From Patella vulgata (lineage: Eukaryota > Mollusca > Gastropoda > Patellidae): DNA of 64,000 nt. The position numbers were made by a program, and so were the translations under genes. Below, in pieces: positions 22,001 through 31,380 of this stretch (position 1 is the first letter of the stretch; every line of letters begins with the position of its first letter). The stretch spans positions 39,265,540 to 39,329,539 of the forward strand of contig NC_065884.2 in the NCBI RefSeq assembly GCF_932274485.2. Direction: 5' to 3'. Under the pieces are notes generated by a model, which was not told where the DNA came from, did no database searches, and saw nothing but the letters and a program-made list of their open reading frames with translations.

Positions 22001-25000
22001 GATTTTGAAATCGTACTAACGTTTTTTTTTTTTTTGTTTTTTTTTTTTGTTTTTTTTTTTTTTGCTGTTTAGTATATTTGTCCAATTAAATAATTGACAG
22101 AGCTGTCTCTAGGACACTGTCAATGTTATAAGACTAATTTGGGTCCTATAGAATTTAGACAGCCGCTTAATTCGGGAGAGACCGCCGAGGTTCAGACACC
22201 AGCTGGATGGAGTACACCCCGTTGATTTGTAGGAGAGCCGTATGATGTTGGCATCCGTCGGTAAACTCGGTCTGCAAATTGGGGGGGGGGGGGGAGACAA
22301 GTTAATTTTAAGTATTGTATCCAGAGCTTAATATAAAATATAGAACTGATACATTGTTATTCCTGGTAAGACAAACGTTTTAACTACTGAGATAGTAAGA
22401 ACAAAATACACAACGAGAAAAGGAATCCCAAAGCGGTGGACACACTTGCCAAATGATTCGGCCTAATCGTTCGGCGTCGAAATTCACCTGGTGTGTCCAC
22501 TGTCATTCGGCAGAATTTCTATTCGGGCAAATGATTCGCCCAAATCAATCATGTTTGATATATTCGGCCGAATTTTCACTCGGCCGAATTATATTCGCCC
22601 GGTGTGTCCGCCAATCACCACTCATCATCCATTCATATCGAGAAGTCACGTGATTGTTTGAAGACATAGAGGACGCCATGTTTAATCATGTGACGTGAAA
22701 GGTGATGCAATCGACTGGTGAATCGGGCGAAGCATTCTTCTAGTGTGTCTACCCATTAGGCCAAATAAAATTCGGCGCCGATTGATTTGGCCGAATGATT
22801 CGGATGATGTGTCCACTGCATAAGAAGAGAATTACAAATACTAGACGATCACAAGTTTATCAAAATAAGTAGCAGAAGAGAGTACGCGTCACACGTTGGA
22901 TGTGGGGAGTTTTGGGCTTACTGGCTTTCCACACCTGATCAGCGACGCATAGCGCTGCATGGTACTACACTGTATCATTGTCCAGAGCATTCACACGACT
23001 ATGCTCTTTGAACTTACCTATTTTCACCGAGTCTTAATTGCGTTTTAAGAAAGTCTAGTAATGGCGGTGTGTAGGTGGGATTTCTTTGTTCATCAAATAC
23101 ATCAATCGAATAAAGCTGCATAATACATGCTGGTGCTGTACTCTCTTTACGATACACCCGCGCCCCACTATTTATTACAACTTGCATAGCCTGAGAGAGG
23201 AAACAATAAAAAGAATATCTTAAATAAAATGTTGTGCACTGATAACTTAATTTTCAGTGTTCCCGTACACGTCATAGAAAGTAAACTCATCGATGTCTAA
23301 AGGGGAATTATATCATGACGTTCATTAAGATGGTAAGCCAGATGAAATGGGGTTTAACGTCCTACGTTTCTGCACCAACCGTGATAATTGAGTTTGGCAT
23401 ACACCATGCGGTGCACTATTATGCATGACTCATATGAGGGAAATTATGCCCGAATAGTGCCGTTGCGGCTACTCCTTTATCGAATTCCTACTGTTAAATG
23501 TTCTTTTACGTGCACGCCAACGTGCAACCAGCATGGGACCTATATTATTGACTCATCGGAACGAGTAGACGATGTACTATGCTTGGCTGTCCTTTCTGCA
23601 CCAGGGGATGGAAACCGTGGTTACAAGATGGTAAGAGTAATCTGCCTTGTTCAAAAGTCTTTTTGATTCCCGGTATTGTTTTCTACTTTCCACCAAGTGG
23701 ATTAAACATTTCTGGACAATGGGTGAGGTCAGAACAAAAAGTTAGTGCTAGTGTTAGAGTTTGTGTCATTAAAAGAGTTAGCCCCAGCCCCTTAATCTGA
23801 TTACAGATTCCACTTTGGAAAATATATTAAATTTCAAAATTGAAACTCATGGTCATTTTCCATAATTGGTTTGTTGCTATCCACCGCTAAGTACATTATC
23901 AGTGGATAATTATATATTTCATGTGAGACAAGCAGTAAAACTTTATTTTTTACTTCATTTTTTTACCTCTAAACTTTAAACTGACTCACTGTTTTGACCT
24001 CAACCAAATTTATAACATTATCTTGGCTTTTGATTACTCAAGTGCAGTGAAATCAACACTAGTGTCACTCTAGTGTTTCCCTAATCTTAGAAGTTTTACT
24101 ATTTTTTTTTATCATGGGCTCCAATAGAACACTGCCTCTATCCCCTAAGGGTTAACACGTCATCGAGGTCAAAAGTAAGATGTAATGTGTTATCTAAATT
24201 TCATAAAATGTTGTTATTTTGTCGTCTAATATCATTATTCAATATTAAAAGTTCTTTAATATTTATATAAAACACACAACAACGGATATGTGTTGGGGTC
24301 AATTCTTTAGAAGTAAGCCAAAAAATTATCGAAGCAGGATAAGCGGTAGCCATGTTTGAATTTGTTTCGGGTAACACCAGTGTTGTCTGGAGACACTACC
24401 TTGTAATTCTATCTACAGTTGGCATAACATTTTATTTGATGTCAAAAGTAAGGAAAATAGTTACACTAGTGTTACATTACGTCATAACTATTTAATCCAA
24501 CATTTTGACCTCACCAATTGTAAACTTAATTTCCTTCAATGAACACAGGAGATGTTTTCGTAACGGAATAAACACGCTTTAAATTCCAGAAGATTGGAAC
24601 CACTACTATAGAACATCAAAAAGTTCAGTCTGCGGGAAATTGCTGTAAGTTTAAAAGAAACATCTTGAAACCACAGGATTCAAAGAAACAGTCATTTTGA
24701 AACCGTCTGATAGAAAAAGAGGGAAAACAAAGAAATAAAACCGGGTTGGAAATGTGAAAGCGCTCCATATTTTGTTAATTTCTAATAAATATTTAGGCGA
24801 AACATGCAGTAACTGTTATTAAACAATAACAACCAATTTGAAACAATCTGAAAATAATATATGAAAAAAAACCAACCAACTCAAAACATTCTGTAGTAAC
24901 AATCTGAGAAACATTCTATAGCAACAGCAAACATCTTAAAGGGCCTCAACCTGTAACTCAATATTATCCATAATATTCGAAAATAAAACATAAATTAGAA

Positions 25001-25573
25001 TTCAATATTGGTCAATTTCAATCAATATTGATGTTGTTATATGGCGGTGAAAATATGGGATCCTAATATCTAATATTTAAGACACAACGGACATTTTAAT
25101 ATCAGTGCTTTATGGACATTATGGTTTCGAGTGCCATTTGTAATGCACAAAGAAAAACATATCCCAGTGGAAAATTTGTAAGTAATTAAAAATGGCTGAT
25201 TCACAAACCGACAAAATAATGAAAAAACGTGTAGAATGGACTGTTCGCGTATTTCCCCGAACATTATTGATTATATTACTAAGAAAAATATTATAAATTG
25301 GATGTAAATCCCTTTATATATATATATATATATACACTCATATTACATTTGCATATGCTTTTCGACCCATTTTCGTCTTTTTATGGTGCCAAAAAATAGA
25401 AATTTACACCCTTTAAAATAATCTGAGAAATATTCTATATACTGATCTACAGAAATTGGACTTACAGAAAGTGGTTTGTTTAATACACTGGCAACTTTCT
25501 CTGCCAATTTGGCTTCAAAATCATTCGGTATGTCTTCGCTTTTACGATTGGTATTTACTATACACATCGGCAT
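19040..25573 (-). CDS. MIF/D-DT family tautomerase, three exons
   Basis: Host gene for a macrophage migration inhibitory factor-like protein, a small tautomerase-fold cytokine that acts as a homotrimer. Exons are 25466-25573, 23018-23190 and 19040-19088, coding for 109 residues. The 108-nt and 173-nt exons match the vertebrate MIF exon layout as I know it. Starting at MPMCIVNTN gives the family's Pro-2; Lys-33, Ser-64, Ile-65, Asn-73, Arg-89, Arg-94 and Gly-108 align with human MIF without gaps. The CXXC redox motif is absent (PACIM instead), and residues at the MIF Tyr-96/Asn-98 positions are Val and His, so it is closer to D-DT there. Donors are GTAAGT; acceptors are CTCTCTCAG and TTTTTTCCAG. 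Introns of 2.3 and 3.9 kb are loaded with transposons. Exon 3 is short and rests on phase and pattern alone. Confidence 0.85.
19643..19907. repeat. ~125-bp-arm hairpin of a conserved repeat block
   Basis: The left arm ends GTCTTCATTAGCCCAGT, about ten bases of loop follow, and the right arm begins AACTGGGCTAATGAAGAC. The arms stay complementary out to GGCGTGCACGTAAAAGAT on the left and CTTTTACGTGCACGCC on the right. A single-orientation, diverged version of the block lies at 23391-23530. Confidence 0.8.
20037..20240 (+). mobile_element. tRNA-derived SINE-like copy
   Basis: A-box-like GTGACTCAGTGAGTAAGACG and B-box-like TCGTGTTCGATTACTGC are spaced as in tRNA, followed by about 130 bp of body. 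It lies inside the 19463-20384 element. Confidence 0.5.
20584..22074 (+). mobile_element. Tc1-type DNA transposon, dead
   Basis: Inverted tips TACTAAACAGCAAAAGAAAC (left) and TACTAAACAGCAAAAAAAAA (right, inverted) are flanked by TA at 20582-20583 and 22075-22076. Length is 1491 bp. A long T-rich tract (22021-22063) lies just inside the right tip. It encloses one transposase relic and lies in intron 2 of the MIF-like gene, in the opposite orientation. Confidence 0.88.
20861..21855 (+). pseudogene. Tc1-family (DD34E) transposase relic
   Basis: The ATG at 20861 begins MPRLTTAQRNQVLGRLDAGH, a Tc1-type helix-turn-helix start, followed by GRPRVTT. The catalytic core shows FTDESRY (first Asp), then HDNAHAHTA (second Asp), then SPDLNPIEHLWDE (third acidic residue, Glu), and the C-terminal GGHTRYW. 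Damage: TAA at 21053-21055, TAG at 21599-21601 where relatives have Gln, a frameshift near 21640-21650, and a shift with loss of roughly 40-45 codons near 21735-21755. It cannot make a working transposase. Confidence 0.85.
22077..22432. other. Intron spacer with G homopolymer
   Basis: Contains a run of about 14 G near 22280 and otherwise nothing recognisable. Part of intron 2 of the MIF-like gene. Confidence 0.5.
22433..22819. mobile_element. 387-bp MITE with ATTCGGCC-rich inverted ends
   Basis: The ends GCGGTGGACACACTTGCC and, inverted, GCAGTGGACACATCATCC both run into ATGATTCGGCC/ATCATTCGGCC and TCGGCG. Internal GTGTGTCC copies and ATTCGGCCGAATT palindromes recur. No clear target duplication. 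CAGTGG-like tips would fit hAT, unproven. Confidence 0.6.
23018..23190 (-). CDS. MIF-like gene, exon 2
   Basis: 173 nt, open throughout, between CTCTCTCAG and GTAAGT. It codes AMQVVINSG... to ...QLRLGEN plus two bases of an Arg codon. The segment QLYSIDVF aligns with the MIF CSLHSIGKI strand. Confidence 0.88.
23391..23600 (+). repeat. Conserved repeat block, diverged
   Basis: Shares TATGAGGGAAATTATGCCCG, TATCGAATTCCTACTG and CTTTTACGTGCACGCC with the right arm of the 19643-19907 hairpin; its last part resembles blocks at 40.0 and 60.6 kb. It lies in intron 1 of the MIF-like gene. Identity of the family is unknown to me. Confidence 0.6.
24936..25416 (+). mobile_element. TTAA-flanked MITE, copy 3
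   Basis: Bounded by TTAAAGGGCC and ACCCTTTAA. Internally related to 4571-5065 (CTCAATATTATCC, CTAATATTTAAGACACAA, GCCATTTGTAA, TTTCGACCCATTTTCG). More diverged than the copies at 3.2 and 4.6 kb. It lies in intron 1 of the MIF-like gene, ending 49 bp inside the donor site. Confidence 0.7.
25466..25573 (-). CDS. MIF-like gene, exon 1
   Basis: Codes 36 residues from MPMCIVNTN to VLNKPLS in phase 0, then GTAAGT. Upstream codons are open in the same frame, but the Met-Pro start is chosen because the family needs a processed N-terminal proline as catalytic base. Confidence 0.85.
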
Positions 25574-26105
25574 GATAATAGTTCTGAAGAATAAAAAAAT
25601 AAAATAAATATTGTTTAGATATTGTTGCAAAAATGTCGGTAATAAAAAGATTTTCACCTTTGCATGTTCTTATCTTGATAATTGAACGGGCATATACGAA
25701 CACATTTTTTTCTTAAACTTAATGATACATATAGTTATTTGATTTAACGGTTATGAATTTGCCACGAGACATTAAAATGCAGTGTCTTAAGATTACATAT
25801 TTTATGATTAGTGTAAATTATAAAACGTTCATAATAATAACGAATACGCAACTACACTATACAGGCACGGCCGAGTGGGGGGGGGGGGGCTTTAGCAAGT
25901 ACTCTTTTCTTCAGGTTATTGCACGCAAGTAACTATTCAGTTAGATACAGTGACGTCACTGGAAGGGACATGACTTTAATATAGAAGTGAGACTTCTAGA
26001 AGTAGAACGTAGACTTTCAGAAGAAACAAAACCCTGCTATTCACTATACTGATCCCTGGGTTAAGAGCCCCCCCCCCCCCCAATCGGAAATAAATTGTGT
26101 CCACG
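25574..26105. other. Upstream flank of the MIF-like gene
   Basis: AT-rich with G and C homopolymers near 25880 and 26071. The MIF-like promoter should lie here, but I see no TATA box or initiator I would defend. Confidence 0.4.
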
Positions 26106-26107
26106 AC

Positions 26108-26606
26108 AAGGCGACCTTCGGTTGCACGAATTTCCGTACTCTAGTCGAACTATCTGCATGCGAATGACGATATAGCACGGTCGAGATAGTTCAAAGATGG
26201 CGGAAAAGACTGACACGTGTGTAGATTTGTCTGAAAAATATCATAAAATTGCCAATTGTCAATGCATTATTTACACCATGGACCATATTTCAGGGTCCAT
26301 GTTAACACCTGTAAATCAGAGAATATATATAGGCCAAGGACCAAAAACTTTGTGAAATGATCCATGTTACCAGTTAACCCGGATGGAGTCAGCTTTGTAA
26401 GAAAATGTTTAAATGTTTTAAAAGCATTTCTTCATCCCCATCGTCAAAACATAGTTTTAAAAATGAGTAAATGGCAGAAAATATAGCAGGCAAAACAACT
26501 GACATGGGCGCCGCCATATTGAATAACCAATGGTCCGGGCCATTTGCGTTCGGGTGCTGGTTTAGACTGTAGTCGCGACCACAGTTTACACCCGAAGGTC
26601 GCCCTG
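26108..26606. mobile_element. ~500-bp inverted-repeat element, tentative
   Basis: Short ends CAAGGCGACCTTCGGTTGCA and, inverted, CAGGGCGACCTTCGGGTGTA. The interior has an AAAGATGGCGG motif and a 52-codon open frame from 26197 that I do not recognise. No target duplication was found, so the limits are tentative. Confidence 0.4.
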
Positions 26607-26880
26607 GGTATTGTATGCTTATACACTATTTGCGTAAAGAGTAGCGGCCATTTGAACTTTGAATTTGATCTCAGTCGTAATGGTGTAACTGTGGTATATT
26701 TGAACGGTTTTTACAATCAATAAAATTTGTGACCTCGAGAGGGCCCACAAGCTAAAAGTGTGATTTTTCGTACAATCAGGGGCCATAATCCAAGAAGTTA
26801 CGGTTCGATATGCGACAATATCGACAGCAACCGAGATCTTTGAGTTATAAACATACATTGTAAGTATTATTATGCATATA
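26607..26880 (+). repeat. Repeat block related to 7196-7433
   Basis: Shares the CTTATACACTATTTGCGTA, GACCTCGAGAGGGCCCA and CGTACAATCAGGGGCCATAA motifs with 7196-7433, in a different order, and the last of these in diverged form with 39765 and 60400. Function unknown. Confidence 0.5.
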
Positions 26881-27814
26881 TTTGTCCAGTTCAACATCAC
26901 AGGAAATCACCATCGTCTGCAGTGCTTTCATGGTAAGGGATTAAAACATAAACATAAAAACTTCAATGCTGAGTAATTTTACTAGTCAGAAATCGCTTAG
27001 AAAGCGTCTCTGACGATCTAGACCTCCATCCCCTACCCCCGTCAAGAATTGGTTCCGCCGATCCTGCTTTACTAATGCGCTAATAGTTCAATATGGGCGT
27101 AATTTCTCGTCGTTCCTGTTCGTCACCAATTACATTCACTAAAAACCCTTAAACGCAATAGAGGCTACAGTCTTACGGGATTTTTGGTCAAATTGGGGTC
27201 ATGAGAGGATGTACACTATCGATTTTCATTCTTATGCAACCTTTTATGCCGATGTTATGGCCCCCTTTTCCGAAACCATTGTTAACGTAATATAGATTCT
27301 ACAGATTTTAATGCATTGTTTTCAAATTTGGTGTGACGGTGGATCCTTTTGCTTTTCAGTCCAGTCAGGGGATGAATCCTGTTGATTTTCAAATCTGCCG
27401 TGAAGCATTGGGATCGAAGACGATAAACCGTGTTGCGGCATTCTGCTTCAGCTCCTGAACACGATAGAGATAGGCCTAAGCATAAGGATCCTTCTCAAGT
27501 TTGATCAGTATCCAAGTTTCGTTTTCATAAGCAGTTGTCTATGGCTATATATCTTTTTGAGAGACATAACTGCGTTGTGGGCGTATTTCTAAGCTTAGTG
27601 TGGTTAATTTTATTGTAATTTCACTATATCCCGGAAGCGATGGTTATGAACATTATCATGTAATTCCAAACATTTATGTACCTTCTTGGTATATAGTTTC
27701 AATATCGCATACTCCTAAAGCGATTGTTATGGGCATTATCCGCTTATTAAAAATTTCTTTGCTACTGCGGTCATGCTTGAAATCAACTGCTACATTTCCC
27801 AAAAGCTTAAACTT
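26881..27814. other. No gene or repeat recognised
   Basis: About 0.9 kb of mixed composition. Open stretches are short and resemble nothing known to me. Confidence 0.5.
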
Positions 27815-28098
27815 TCCCCTTAACTAGGGCTAAATTTGAATCCTTCAATCCAATTAAGGAAGTTGTAAAATGTAGAAGGGATAATTGCGGTACGTGTAGA
27901 TATTTAATTCAGCGTAAATCATTTATATGTGACGGTGGAAAGAATTTTTTGTCAGTGAAAGTATGAACTGTAAAGTAACTTATGTATTATATATGTCATA
28001 AAATGTAGGCCTAGTGACTGTGCCGAACTGTCCAACTTTTGCACTAACATTTACAAAACAGAGTAACGGTTCATAGACAACATATCAGGGAATCAAAT

Positions 28099-29036
28099 TT
28101 AAACATACATTATGCAAGAGCTAAATCTGGTTATAGCAAGTCTTTATTTAGGCTTCAGATGTCATAGAAATTATAAATTAGATCTTTATTTACACAACAA
28201 GCACAAAATCAACTCTGTAGACCCACGGATGGCTTGGATTTAAACAGGATTTCAATGATTGATTAAATTTTTAAATGGCGTCGTAAGCGGAGATTAACCG
28301 TTACGTTGACGGCATACTCCCGGAAATTTTAGATCGAGGCTAAATTGATAGAGTGTACGAAGCGAGGCCGTTGTTGAGCGAGGCCGCATGTCAGTCAGTT
28401 TGATTGAAAGTTCGATATATACGGCCTTGATATTATGTTTAGTTGTGGTTAAAATGAGAGTTTGGATGTCGGTATTATACGCTCTTTTGTCACTTGCATT
28501 TACAGAACAATTATGGAAATTGATAAACATCGCAGCTAACATGACCCCAGTTGAATTGCAGCCCCATTGGATAACTGTTTCCTATTTTTCTGCTTCGGGA
28601 GTTGCGTAGGCCTACCAGTTACAGTACAAGAGTACACGCAGGCTAACAAGAAGTCGGCTATAATTATGCCTCATTGATTCGGTCCATTCCTTTCAAACTT
28701 TCGCTTCTTATCTATATATTAAAAGTCTTATTTTTAATTTGTAATAAAAATAAATGTGACACGAATTGAATTGCAACCCCGTCTCAAACCAGCCATTGGA
28801 AACGTTACTTGATAATCGAGATTATGTAGGTGGAGTTAACGCCTGTCAATCAAACGATCGGCCATTCTCGGAGACGGTGAAGAGAGAGTTGCCTCCTATT
28901 TCTTGGTGATAACTTTGTTCAGAATAAAGTAATTTGACTGAAATTTTCAATATATTCTTCTTTCATCATCTATTTTTGAACTGTTATAGCAAGAATGGCC
29001 AACTCTTTCTTAAAATCTCCCATAATGTATCTTTAA
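28099..29036. mobile_element. TTAA-type MITE, copy 2, enlarged
   Basis: Bounded by TTAA at 28099-28102 and 29033-29036, with inverted ends TTAAACATACATTATG and TTAAAGATACATTATGGGAG. The ends match 10435-10726. About 650 bp of extra interior (roughly 28300-28960) is unrelated to that copy. It splits the Penelope-like relic. Confidence 0.6.
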
Positions 29037-29038
29037 TG

Positions 29039-29763
29039 CCCCCGCCAGACCGGGTGGCGTCCTTACTGCGCTGCTGCGACCGTACAGCGACTAGAAAATG
29101 CACAAGGTCGCCGGCAAACGTAAACATAACGCGAGAAATTGTCCCAAAAAATTTACAAACTTGATAAAACTCTCGTTCTTTACCCCGTCATACCGGGGTG
29201 GCGCCTTGGCTGCGCTGCTACGGCGACGGAAAATGGCCCCAGAGCGTGTCAAGATCGCCATAATTGTGGTAAAAGCGTGGTGGAAACGCCAGATATCGCG
29301 CTGTGGTCTCGATGGTCGCAAAAGATCGCCGGGTCACGGCGTTTGTTTTGAGCATGTTCAAAACAAACGCCAAGGTTCTGCGATCTGCCCTGGAAAGATG
29401 TGAAAACGCAAAGTTTGTAATATTTTGGGACATTTTCGTACGTTGTGTTCACGTTTGCCGGCGACCTTGTGCATTTTCTGGTCGCCGTACGGTCGCTGCA
29501 GCGCAGTAAGGACGCCTCTCCGGTCTGACTGGAGCATTACAACTTTCAAAGTTAGATCGCAAAGCCTTGGCGTTTGTTTGGAACATACTTAAAACAAGCG
29601 CGGTGACTAGGCGATCATTCACGACCATGGAGACCACAGCACGATATCTGGCGTTTCCGCCACGCGTTTACCGCGCTTATGGCGATCTTGACGCGCTCTG
29701 CGACCATTTTCCGTCGCCGTAGCGTCGCAGTAAGGACGCCACCCCAGTCTGACGGGGGTATAA
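29039..29763. mobile_element. GC-rich interleaved palindromic elements
   Basis: Two pairs of inverted arms overlap in the order L-a, L-b, R-a, R-b. The arm at 29041-29150 pairs best with 29430-29525 (AAAATGCACAAGGTCGCCGG), while 29185-29345 pairs best with 29570-29763 (TGTCAAGATCGCCATAATTG region). All four outer ends share TGGCGTCCTTACTGCG-like sequence next to CCCCGTCAGACCGGGG-like tips. A perfect 14-bp-arm palindrome sits at 29337-29370. GC content is far above its surroundings. Confidence 0.7.
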
Positions 29764-30133
29764 GGAAGGTCCCTTTAAGTGGGACCCTTGATATCTGCGG
29801 TAAAGGCGAGTTCAAAATATCGTTCTTTAAGATGTCGTATTCAGATCCCATGAAAATGAGATTGAAGGAACAATATTTTATTGACAAATTTAAACCCAAA
29901 CTAAATATTTCAAAATAATTACAATATTATGCTAACTACATCTACTTCATTATTATTTTATTATATTATTGTATTATTATTCTTCCATGATGTCACGTCA
30001 TTGTGTTTGTTATTGTGTGTCTTGATAAACTCAAGCGAAACAATCAAACATGTAGTCAATTAAACGATAAACGATAGTACTTTCTTTAAGCATTTTCAAA
30101 CTTTATTTATTCTATATTTATTTATTCTACATA

Positions 30134-30818
30134 TACTCTTCCAAAAAAGTAGGGGATATTCAGAAACAATACAAAACTGCGGTAATGCACTGCTGTTTTT
30201 ATTAGAGGTAACCAGTGTATGTTAATAACAGGCCAATTGCCTACACATGAACATAAACAGTTCATATGGGCGGCTTATCTGACGGCCCCATTTCACTCAC
30301 AAAGAGATTTTTCTCTTAATAATGAGTAATTGCTCCACCAATGCTCAGACGTTCAGCAAGTCGTCGTGGCATGCTCCTAATCAACCATCCAATCACGATT
30401 TGGGGCAATCTTACCCACCCCTCTTGCAGTGCCACGGCCAATTCTTGCAGTGTTGTCGGTTGACGTTGACGTCGACGAACACGTCTCCCGATCAAATTAA
30501 ACGTAACACACTAAAGCAAGGATACGCTAAACAGTAAATCTTATGCAAGAACCGGTAGGAAAGCAAACATAGATAGATCAACCAGCACGTGGTAGTTTTC
30601 ATCAACTTTTCCTTGAAATGTCAAATTTGACAATGAACCCCTCCCACGTGTATGGCGCTATTGCGTGTCGCATGTGCAGCTCGGTGGTTCTGTTGGAGCG
30701 ATAAGTTCTTCATCTGTGAACATACTCTCAAAGCATGTCAAATGTCCATGACTATTTATCATATCGCAACCTGCATAGGTATTTGCATTTCAATATCCCA
30801 TACTTTTTTTGAAGAGTA
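30134..30818 (-). mobile_element. Internally deleted Tc1/mariner element
   Basis: Ends TACTCTTCCAAAAAAGTAGG and, inverted, TACTCTTCAAAAAAAGTATG are flanked by TA at 30132-30133 and 30819-30820. At 685 bp it is too short for a transposase and retains only the C-terminal coding part. Confidence 0.8.
30316..30510 (-). pseudogene. Tc1/mariner transposase C-terminal fragment
   Basis: The minus strand reads GRRVRRRQRQPTTLQELAVA, then EGWVRLPQIVIGWLIRSMPRR and ITHY followed by TAA, the usual C-terminal helices of Tc1-family transposases from molluscs and fish. All catalytic segments are deleted. It differs in sequence from the copy at 20861-21855. Confidence 0.75.
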
Positions 30819-30820
30819 TA

Positions 30821-31199
30821 TACGAGTATATATATAGTCTTCAAAAGAAAGTTACTTTTAAAATCACAAGATAATGGCAACTAGTTTGCTACGTTTGTGA
30901 TTTTTTCTTCGCAAAAAAAACTGTGTTAGGTGTATGAAAATTAGTCTCTGTCTTATTCATATCAATATCAGTCCGTCTTGTATTTTTTAGAATATATGAC
31001 CATCAGTTATTTACGGTCCATAGGGAGTTCAATACTTGAATAAGTTGTAGTATTTTTATTCACTTGTTGAAAATCTTTGAATTTGACCAATCTGATTATA
31101 TGACTGAATGACCATAGCAACCATTATTGTCAGAACAGCCTTGAAATGAAATGTAGTATTATCTTTCAAATACACTCACTGACTTTGTTTTGGTTTTTT
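30821..31199. other. AT-rich DNA, nothing recognised
   Basis: No exon, RNA or repeat boundary identified. Confidence 0.5.
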
Positions 31200-31210
31200 T
31201 GTGTGTTTCA

Positions 31211-31369
31211 GGGCCCTGTTTCTCGAAATCTTAACTAAAGATAAAATCCAAATTTTAGTAGATACTTCAATTTTGATTGGCTAAGCCCTAAAATCAATCT
31301 ATATTATCCAATCTGATTACTAAAATTTGGATTTTATCTTAGTTAAAATTTCGTGAAACATGCCCCAGG
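31211..31369. mobile_element. 159-bp palindromic MITE with 11-bp target duplication
   Basis: The tips GGGCCCTGTTTCTCGAAATC and the inverted right tip CTGGGGCATGTTTCACGAAA extend into ~48-bp arms sharing GATAAAATCCAAATTTTAGT. TGTGTGTTTCA occurs at 31200-31210 and 31370-31380. A 10-11-bp duplication fits a Mutator-like source. Confidence 0.75.
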
Positions 31370-31380
31370 TGTGTGTTTCA

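Larger units (their letters stand above)
27815..29918 (+). mobile_element. Penelope-like element, C-terminal GIY-YIG endonuclease relic
   Basis: The first part (27815-28098) reads through a Cys-rich linker (KCRRDNCGTCRYL) and CKVTYVLYM to VTVHRQHIRESNL, characteristic of the Penelope-type GIY-YIG nuclease. The last part (29763-29918) reads LDICGKGEF, FFKMSYSD and LKEQYFIDKFKP, the usual end of that domain, and then a stop. Between them sit a TTAA-type MITE and a GC-rich palindromic element. The relic is broken, with a few breaks besides the insertions. No reverse-transcriptase domain is visible upstream. Confidence 0.75.

Noticed and set aside
26197-26355. First exon of a host gene (AAGATGGCGG start)
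   Set aside because: Only 52 codons, no recognisable protein, and it lies inside an inverted-repeat element. Such ATGGCGG motifs recur in repeats here.
29098-29549. Several overlapping open frames on both strands suggesting genes
   Set aside because: They arise because a GC-rich palindrome has few stops in any frame; mirrored peptides on both strands show they are not coding.
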